From Methanobacterium sp. (GTDB lineage: Archaea; Methanobacteriota; Methanobacteria; Methanobacteriales; Methanobacteriaceae): a stretch of DNA of 10,823 nt. The position numbers and the translations under genes are program-made. Shown one piece after another: positions 6,538 through 10,823 of the stretch (its first letter is position 1; the number at the start of each line of letters is the position of its first letter). The notes beneath the pieces were generated by a model that was not told the origin of the DNA, ran no database searches, and was given only the letters and a program-made list of their open reading frames with translations. Where the stretch lies: NCBI GenBank assembly GCA_003161815.1, contig PMNN01000093.1, positions 3,754-14,576 of the forward strand, read 5' to 3'.

Positions 6538-8124
6538 ATGACGTCCAATATCTATGATATTACCAAGGATGGCGAAAGAAGGAACATTGAGTTTAAAGAG
6601 AATCTTAAAGAAAATTATCACCTTAAAAAGGATCGAATCCAACGTCTTGCATCCCAGATGAAGTATAGAATGGAAAAAGGAGATGGTGAAGCTGTTTATT
6701 TTATAGGGGTCGATGATGATGGAAAACTTGTGGGTCTCAAGGATGAGGAGATGAAAGAATCAATCTTTGTTCTGAAGAAAGTAGCCCAAGAAATTGGAGC
6801 TAAAGTTTCAAACACACAATATCAGGAAGCAGGTAAAGGAAGAGTAGCTAAGGCTTTAATATGTAAAAATAGTAATCTCAAACGAGAACATCTTCTAGTT
6901 GGAGTGGCGGGACATGTAGATCATGGCAAAAGCACTTTGGTGGGTACTCTCACTACTGGATCCTTGGATAATGGTTCGGGAAGAACCCGAATATTCCTAG
7001 ACGTGCAAAAACATGAAATAGAGAGAGGTCTTTCAGCAGATCTTTCCTTTGCGGTCTATGGATTCCGTGGTGGGAGTCCGGTACGTATTAAAAATCCCCT
7101 TCAGAAAAAAGAAAAGTCTAAAGTAGTGGAGCATTGCGAAAAAGTTGTTTCATTTGTAGATACCGTGGGGCATGAACCTTGGCTTCGAACCACTATCCGT
7201 GGGATTGTGGGTCAGAAATTGAACTACGGTTTATTAACCATCGCCGCTGATCAAGGCCCTACTCACATAACTAAGGAACATCTAGGAATTATGTTGGCTA
7301 TGGAACTGCCTATAATGGTGACTATTACTAAAATAGATATAGTAACCAGTACTAGAGTCAAAGAAGTTAAAAATAAAGCATTTGAACTCTTAAAGTTGGT
7401 TGGAAGAATCCCTTTCATGGTTAAATCAGCTGAAGACGCAGTATTTGTCGCTAAAAACATGAATCAACATTTGGTGCCGGTGATAAAAGTATCACCTGTT
7501 ACTGGAGTTGGATTGGAGCTTCTTGATGAATTATTCTATCAGTTAAAGGTTCCTTCTGATGGTGAGTGTAAAAAACCATTCATGATGTATATCGACAGGA
7601 TATATTCCGTTTTAGGTGTGGGAACTGTGGTAAGTGGAACCGTGAGACAAGGAAAGATTAAAAAAGGTGATAAACTTCTTTTAGGACCTACCAGCTCTGG
7701 AAAATTTATTCCTATAAGTGTACGTTCAATAGAAATGCATTACTATAAAAAAGACAGTGCAGAAGCCGGAGAAGTGGTGGGAATATCCATTAGTGGAGCT
7801 GAAGTACATTCCATTAAAAGAGGCATGATCATCTCAGATTTACTCTATAAACCACATCCAGTAAGGGAATTTGAGGCAGATGTAACTATATTAGTACATC
7901 CCACAACTATAAAAGAAGGGTATGAATGTATAACTCACATTGAAACTATCGCGGAGACTACAATATTTCAACCTTTGAATAAGGAATATCTTTCAGCTGG
8001 AGACTCTGGTAAAATTAGGATGAGATTCAAATATCGACCTTACGCTATTCGAGAGGGACAAAAACTAATATTTCGTGAGGGTAGGAGTAAAGGTGTTGGT
8101 GAAATCAGTAAAATATGTGAATAA
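6538..8124 (+). CDS. GTPBP1-type translational GTPase (EF-1 alpha related, COG5258)
   Basis: The protein is 528 residues from ATG 6538; the frame itself begins at GTG 6523, which lies inside the ribosome binding site. An N-terminal domain of about 115 residues contains [19 protein letters not shown], typical of GTPBP1/GTPBP2. The GTPase domain then shows G1 GHVDHGKS (125-132), a G2 region ERGLSADLS (162-170), G3 DTVGH (208-212), G4 TKID (264-267, with T in place of the usual N, as in GTPBP1) and G5 SP (319-320). Two EF-Tu-like beta-barrels follow: domain II around [19 protein letters not shown], and domain III to the end. It binds and hydrolyses GTP in the cytoplasm. Eukaryotic GTPBP1 is linked to translation and exosomal mRNA decay; the archaeal role is not settled. 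It has its own promoter and a T8 terminator. Confidence 0.93.
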   Translation: MTSNIYDITKDGERRNIEFKENLKENYHLKKDRIQRLASQMKYRMEKGDGEAVYFIGVDDDGKLVGLKDEEMKESIFVLKKVAQEIGAKVSNTQYQEAGKGRVAKALICKNSNLKREHLLVGVAGHVDHGKSTLVGTLTTGSLDNGSGRTRIFLDVQKHEIERGLSADLSFAVYGFRGGSPVRIKNPLQKKEKSKVVEHCEKVVSFVDTVGHEPWLRTTIRGIVGQKLNYGLLTIAADQGPTHITKEHLGIMLAMELPIMVTITKIDIVTSTRVKEVKNKAFELLKLVGRIPFMVKSAEDAVFVAKNMNQHLVPVIKVSPVTGVGLELLDELFYQLKVPSDGECKKPFMMYIDRIYSVLGVGTVVSGTVRQGKIKKGDKLLLGPTSSGKFIPISVRSIEMHYYKKDSAEAGEVVGISISGAEVHSIKRGMIISDLLYKPHPVREFEADVTILVHPTTIKEGYECITHIETIAETTIFQPLNKEYLSAGDSGKIRMRFKYRPYAIREGQKLIFREGRSKGVGEISKICE

Positions 8125-8161
8125 TTTAATATTATTAATTGTATAATGATTTCATCCCTTA

Positions 8162-8169
8162 TTTTTTTT
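8162..8169 (+). terminator. T8 terminator after the GTPase gene
   Basis: An uninterrupted T8 tract lies 38 nt past the GTPase stop and just before the promoter of the methyltransferase gene. No strong hairpin precedes it. Confidence 0.45.
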
Positions 8170-8182
8170 GAAGTAATTATAT
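8170..8182 (+). promoter_or_regulatory. Putative promoter of the methyltransferase gene
   Basis: GAAG followed by TAATTATATG (about 8173-8182) resembles a BRE plus TATA. The predicted start near 8205 leaves a leader of about 40 nt that includes AAGGA and a seven-codon reading frame. Confidence 0.4.
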
Positions 8183-8225
8183 GCTCAATTCAGAAAAAAA
8201 TTAAGCAAAAGTTAAAGTAAGGACC

Positions 8226-8249
8226 ATGAATAGAGAATACAGAAAATGA
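8226..8249 (+). CDS. Seven-codon upstream reading frame overlapping the methyltransferase start
   Basis: ATG at 8226 reads M-N-R-E-Y-R-K and stops at TGA 8247-8249, overlapping the methyltransferase ATG 8246-8248 in the arrangement ATGA. AAGGA (8219-8223) precedes it, but with a spacer of only 2 nt. It might couple translation of the next gene or be a chance frame. Confidence 0.25.
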   Translation: MNREYRK

Positions 8250-9061
8250 GAAATTCAAGTTTAATTTTAGAACAGTACGCAGATTCAAAGAATTTCGAGG
8301 CAAGAGTTGAATTAAATAGGAGATTTGGAACTAATCCATTTAGATGGACGTCTTGGGTATTTGATCAGATTAAATTTCCTGAAGGAGCTAGAATATTAGA
8401 ACTTGGCTGTGGAAATGCGCTTTTGTGGAGATCAAATCTGCATAGAATACCAAATGATTCACATATTATATTATCAGATTTCTCTGAAGGGATGTTGAAT
8501 GATGCTAGGAATATTTTAAATACCGCATTAGATAAATTTGAATTCAATGTAATAAATGCGGAGCAAATCCCTTATTCTGATGGTTTATTTGATATTGTTA
8601 TTGCAAATTATATGCTTTACCATATTCAGAACCTGGATAAAGCCTTATCTGAAATTAGTAGAGTGTTAAAACCGGGTGGTACACTTTATGCGGCCACATT
8701 TGGATTAAATTATATGAAAGAATTAACTGAATTAGTATCCAATTATGATGATGATATTTCATTTTCATTAAATCCTCTTGCACGTGCATTTGGCCTAGAA
8801 AATGGAGAAGAACTGTTAGGCAAAAGTTTTGAAGATATTAGAATCATGACATATTATGATAATTTGGAAGTTACAGATGCTGAGCCGTTAGTTAACTATA
8901 TTTTGTCTACAAAAGTAAATAAAATCATTAAAGGCCCTAATAAGGAAGATTTTAAAGGATATGTTAAAAGTATTCTCAAAAGTAGAGGTAAAATCAACAT
9001 TACGAAAAAATCAGGTTTATTCGTGGCCCAAAAAGCCAAAATAAATTCATTAATCCTTTAA
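8246..9061 (+). CDS. Class I SAM-dependent methyltransferase, substrate unknown
   Basis: This 271-residue protein has a clear Rossmann methyltransferase domain of the Methyltransf_11/25 type. Motif I is ILELGCGN (50-57), the acidic ribose-binding residue is D78 in LSDFSEG, motif III is NAEQIPY (104-110), motif IV is FDIVIANYMLYHI (115-127), and the next strand begins LKPGGTLYAATFG (141-153). The first 45 residues (QYADSKNFEARVELNRRFG) are a helical lead-in seen in related bacterial and archaeal enzymes. No signal peptide or membrane segment is visible. An in-frame TAG at 8231 makes ATG 8246 the first possible start, though it has no good ribosome binding site of its own. Its own promoter and terminator isolate it from neighbouring housekeeping genes, so it may be a later insertion. 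A small-molecule substrate is most likely. Confidence 0.9.
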   Translation: MRNSSLILEQYADSKNFEARVELNRRFGTNPFRWTSWVFDQIKFPEGARILELGCGNALLWRSNLHRIPNDSHIILSDFSEGMLNDARNILNTALDKFEFNVINAEQIPYSDGLFDIVIANYMLYHIQNLDKALSEISRVLKPGGTLYAATFGLNYMKELTELVSNYDDDISFSLNPLARAFGLENGEELLGKSFEDIRIMTYYDNLEVTDAEPLVNYILSTKVNKIIKGPNKEDFKGYVKSILKSRGKINITKKSGLFVAQKAKINSLIL

Positions 9062-9100
9062 GATATTCATAATAACTTTTGTACTACAATTAATATTTAA

Positions 9101-9106
9101 TTTTTT
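9101..9106 (+). terminator. T6 tract after the methyltransferase gene
   Basis: TTTTTT lies 40 nt after the methyltransferase stop, in the convergent gap. It is a plausible U-tract terminator and lacks a hairpin. Confidence 0.3.
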
Positions 9107-9166
9107 GTAAACTCCACTTTACCCTAAGATAGTTGAAACTTAGAAACTAGTGATTAATGCATCTTT

Positions 9167-9210
9167 AAAAAAAAACAGATTCATTGAAATGTGAAAACTG
9201 GTGCAGTTTT
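9167..9210 (-). terminator. Hairpin plus U9 terminator of the thiolation ATPase gene
   Basis: On the minus strand, about 40 nt after the stop at 9250, a perfect 7-bp stem AAAACTG/CAGTTTT with a 3-nt loop (9194-9210) is followed 18 nt later by a U9 tract (9175-9167). The combination in the expected place makes this the clearest terminator in the window. Confidence 0.55.
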
Positions 9211-9249
9211 GGAGCTAAATAAAATTAGAAATTCGAGAGATTGTACACC

Positions 9250-10104
9250 CTATTCTATTTTTTTATTTATATCATCAAGCATCTCGCATGTTTTACAGAT
9301 TCTTAAAGAGGATGCCTCGCCACATTTTTCACATTTAAACAGTTCAGTAAGTGTTTTATTATGCTTAAAAGTCTTTTCAAACGATTTTAATATGTTTAGT
9401 TTTGTGCCGGGATAATCTTCTTCTATTTTATTTAAATAATTCTTTAATTTAGCTCTTAATGATTGTTTAGAATAAGGACATTCTGCAAAATGCACATCAA
9501 CTCCATTGAGAACCGCCCAAATACCCACATCCTTCTCAGGAATCCTCCATAACGGTTTGATTCTGGGAACTAGTTGAGGGTGGATTCTATCTAATTTAGG
9601 TCCAAACTTGGAGAATCTCCGAAAATCAGCCCGGGCAAAGCTCATTAGATATGATTGAACTTCATCATCCAGATTATGACCTGTAGCTAACTTGTCTGCA
9701 CCTAACTGATAAGCGGTTTTGTTGAGGACATGTCTCCTGAAAACTCCGCATGGTATGCAGGCACTTTTGTATAGACTGTGAATCTGATCCAATTGTAATC
9801 CAAATTCCCCTTTAAATGATTTTTCTATTAATTCAATTTCTAATAAATCAGCATGTTTACGTGCTGTTTCTAAACCCTCCTCTCGGTATCCTAAGATACC
9901 CTCATCGACGGAAATAGCTACTAATTGTAAATTAAATTCGTTTCGAAACTTATCTAGAAGAAACATAGTTAGAATACTATCTTTTCCACCAGAAAGTGCA
10001 ATTGCTACTTTTTCACCATCTTCTAGTAATTTATAATCCTCAATTACCTTTCTAACCCTTTTCTCTAGATTATAATTGAATTTTTCTCTATTCAGGGCTT
10101 CCAT
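9250..10104 (-). CDS. tRNA 2-thiolation ATP-pyrophosphatase-type enzyme (TtuA/Ncs6 family)
   Basis: The protein is 284 residues from ATG 10104. The N-type ATP pyrophosphatase loop is SGGKDS (38-43). CIPC (C116, C119) and C209 in HFAECPYS match the three cysteines that hold the catalytic [4Fe-4S] cluster in TtuA-type enzymes. [10 protein letters not shown] (142-151) is also typical. A C-terminal zinc finger is present (C258, C261, C270, C273). Such enzymes adenylate and thiolate a tRNA uridine, at position 34 or 54 depending on the subfamily, in the cytoplasm. The usual N-terminal zinc finger is absent: the protein begins just where the last ligands (normally C-x-x-HF) should be and has NREKF instead. 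The frame continues upstream to 10323, but that part is antisense to the next gene. No ribosome binding site is visible, so a leaderless mRNA is likely. Confidence 0.9.
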   Translation of the reverse strand: MEALNREKFNYNLEKRVRKVIEDYKLLEDGEKVAIALSGGKDSILTMFLLDKFRNEFNLQLVAISVDEGILGYREEGLETARKHADLLEIELIEKSFKGEFGLQLDQIHSLYKSACIPCGVFRRHVLNKTAYQLGADKLATGHNLDDEVQSYLMSFARADFRRFSKFGPKLDRIHPQLVPRIKPLWRIPEKDVGIWAVLNGVDVHFAECPYSKQSLRAKLKNYLNKIEEDYPGTKLNILKSFEKTFKHNKTLTELFKCEKCGEASSLRICKTCEMLDDINKKIE

Positions 10105-10140
10105 AAAAAATATATGGGAACTGAAACATATATATGAACT
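10105..10140. promoter_or_regulatory. Compact divergent promoter region with two opposing TATA boxes
   Basis: Only 36 bp separate two divergent start codons. ATATATAT (10128-10135) is centred about 27 bp before the minus-strand ATG, and AAATATAT (10108-10115) about 29 bp before the plus-strand ATG. Both spacings match an archaeal TATA driving a leaderless transcript. Neither side has a Shine-Dalgarno site. Each TATA lies almost against the start codon of the opposite gene, so both pre-initiation complexes would occupy the same DNA. Confidence 0.55.
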
Positions 10141-10443
10141 ATGATATCTGCAGAACTTACCATAATACCTATAGGAACCTCCAAGACTAGTCTCAGCAAG
10201 TATGTAGCTGCTGCAATTTCTGCTCTGGATAAAGTGGGAGTTAAATATAATATAACTGGTATGGGAACTATTATAGAGACTAATGACCCTGAAAAACTTT
10301 TTGATTCCATAAAAATGGCTCATGAAGCTGTTTTTAATGAGGGGGCTCAGCGAGTAGCCACTAGCGTCAAAATAGATGATCGTCGGGATAAAGAAGAGAC
10401 TATAGAAGAGAAAGTATTATCTGTAAAGAAAAAAATGTCTTAA
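10141..10443 (+). CDS. MTH1187-family thiamine-binding protein
   Basis: This is a 100-residue protein of the MTH1187 family (thiamine-binding YkoF-like fold, PF01910/TIGR00106, from memory; MTH1187 has a solved structure). The family pattern is visible: [20 protein letters not shown] at the N-terminus, [14 protein letters not shown] (about 34-47) and a C-terminal [18 protein letters not shown]. Members form ferredoxin-like folds that assemble into dimers or tetramers and bind thiamine or related small molecules. They are cytoplasmic, and the physiological role in archaea is not firmly known. The ATG appears to be at or within a few bases of the transcription start. It shares its promoter region with the divergent thiolation enzyme. 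No clear terminator is visible downstream. Confidence 0.9.
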   Translation: MISAELTIIPIGTSKTSLSKYVAAAISALDKVGVKYNITGMGTIIETNDPEKLFDSIKMAHEAVFNEGAQRVATSVKIDDRRDKEETIEEKVLSVKKKMS

Positions 10444-10586
10444 ACACTCCCCAAGAAATAATATCAAATAAAAGTGCTAGAGAGTTTGATTAGTCTCCCA
10501 ATAAACCCTTAAATAATATCTAAATTTAGTAATTAGATACTGGAGCTTAAAGCTTATAAATTCCAAATTAATTAAATAAGAACTTG

Positions 10587-10594
10587 AAAAAAAA
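10587..10594 (-). terminator. U8 tract after the aminotransferase gene
   Basis: A8 on the plus strand gives U8 in the minus-strand transcript, 48 nt after the aminotransferase stop. A short imperfect hairpin (10621-10638, CCAA/TTGG ends) lies between them. Confidence 0.35.
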
Positions 10595-10641
10595 TTAAAG
10601 GTTTAGTTGAAGTATCCCATCCAATAAAAATTTGTTGGAAT

Positions 10642-10823
10642 TTAATTCAAAATCTTTTCTGAAGCATCTTTTAAGGCAACTATTATTTCTTTTAAATCAT
10701 TTGCTTTTAAATCAGGATGTACTGGTATTGAAAGTACCTCTGAAGCAGCTTTATCTGCTTGAATACAGTTTCCTTTAATCCCTAAGTTTTGGTAGAGTTT
10801 TTGTCTATAAATTGTTTTAGGGT
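10642..10823 (-). CDS. DegT/DnrJ/EryC1/StrS aminotransferase, C-terminal end (partial)
   Basis: A minus-strand frame enters from the right edge and ends at TAA 10644-10642, leaving 59 complete codons. The sequence reads YRQKLYQNLGIKGNC, then ADKAASEVLSIPVHPDL and KANDLKEIIVALK. This is the usual C-terminus of PLP-dependent sugar aminotransferases of the DegT/DnrJ/EryC1/StrS family (xxASEVLSLPVHPxL followed by DLxxI). Full members are about 360-400 residues, so most of the protein, including the catalytic lysine, lies outside the window. Such enzymes place an amino group on keto-sugars for surface glycans or glycoproteins. It converges on the thiamine-binding protein gene. The subfamily cannot be told from this fragment. 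Confidence 0.85.
   Translation of the reverse strand, partial: PKTIYRQKLYQNLGIKGNCIQADKAASEVLSIPVHPDLKANDLKEIIVALKDASEKILN

Noticed and set aside
7263..7460. 65-codon minus-strand open frame
   Set aside because: It lies within the GTPase domain of the GTPBP1-type gene on the other strand and has no start signals.
8365..8547. 60-codon minus-strand open frame
   Set aside because: It is antisense to the SAM-binding motifs of the methyltransferase.
9191..9415. 74-codon plus-strand open frame beginning with GTG
   Set aside because: It starts inside the terminator hairpin and runs antisense to the zinc-finger end of the thiolation enzyme.
10092..10310. 72-codon hydrophobic minus-strand open frame
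   Set aside because: It is a shadow of the thiamine-binding protein gene with no ribosome binding site.
10105..10323. 73-codon N-terminal extension of the thiolation enzyme up to ATG 10323
   Set aside because: This stretch is antisense to the complete MTH1187-family gene, lacks the zinc-finger cysteines expected there, and would span the divergent promoters.
10520..10529. Palindrome CTAAATTTAG in the right-hand gap
   Set aside because: A 10-bp A/T palindrome is common by chance in such AT-rich DNA, and it is not near a supported promoter.

Overview
The window looks like chromosomal DNA from a methanogenic archaeon, most likely a mesophilic member of the Methanobacteriales close to Methanobacterium. 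Three genes belong to methanogen hallmark families: methanogenesis marker 10, methanogenesis marker 7 and ComB of coenzyme M synthesis. Two small genes match families named after Methanothermobacter proteins (MTH1184 and MTH1187), whose locus numbers are close together there, so this gene order is probably old. The DNA is AT-rich. Intergenic regions carry TATA boxes and T-tracts typical of archaea, and several genes have GGTG/GTGAT-type ribosome binding sites. I see no rRNA, tRNA, CRISPR array, transposase or prophage.

Layout. Positions 1-1251 (+) hold mmp10, lacking only its first few codons. Convergent to it is a minus-strand cluster read leftward from about 3955: an unrecognised 197-residue protein, methanogenesis marker 7 (overlapping it by 16 nt), and a membrane-anchored metallophosphoesterase. 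Divergent from that cluster is a single-domain TRAM protein with its own promoter and a possible SD-masking leader hairpin. Then follow, all on plus, comB with a TraB/PrgY-type gene 6 nt behind it, an AT-rich gap, a DUF1922 zinc-ribbon protein, a GTPBP1-type GTPase, and a stand-alone class I methyltransferase. A minus-strand tRNA-thiolation-type ATPase converges on the methyltransferase. It shares a 36-bp promoter region with a divergent MTH1187-family thiamine-binding protein. At the right edge lies the C-terminal end of a DegT/DnrJ/EryC1/StrS aminotransferase (minus).

How the genes fit together. The left half is themed on methyl-coenzyme M reductase (MCR). Mmp10 methylates an arginine of McrA, Mmp7 belongs to the MCR activation machinery, and ComB works in the synthesis of the MCR cofactor coenzyme M. 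The unknown gene overlapping mmp7 is therefore the best candidate here for an undescribed MCR-related factor. The right half is mostly RNA/translation housekeeping (TRAM protein, GTPBP1-like GTPase, thiolation enzyme).

The most interesting non-coding signals are the hairpin covering the TRAM ribosome binding site, a shared GAAAATTTC-centred palindrome in front of two consecutive genes, and a face-to-face pair of overlapping promoters that appear to give leaderless mRNAs. All family assignments are from motif reading without database searches.
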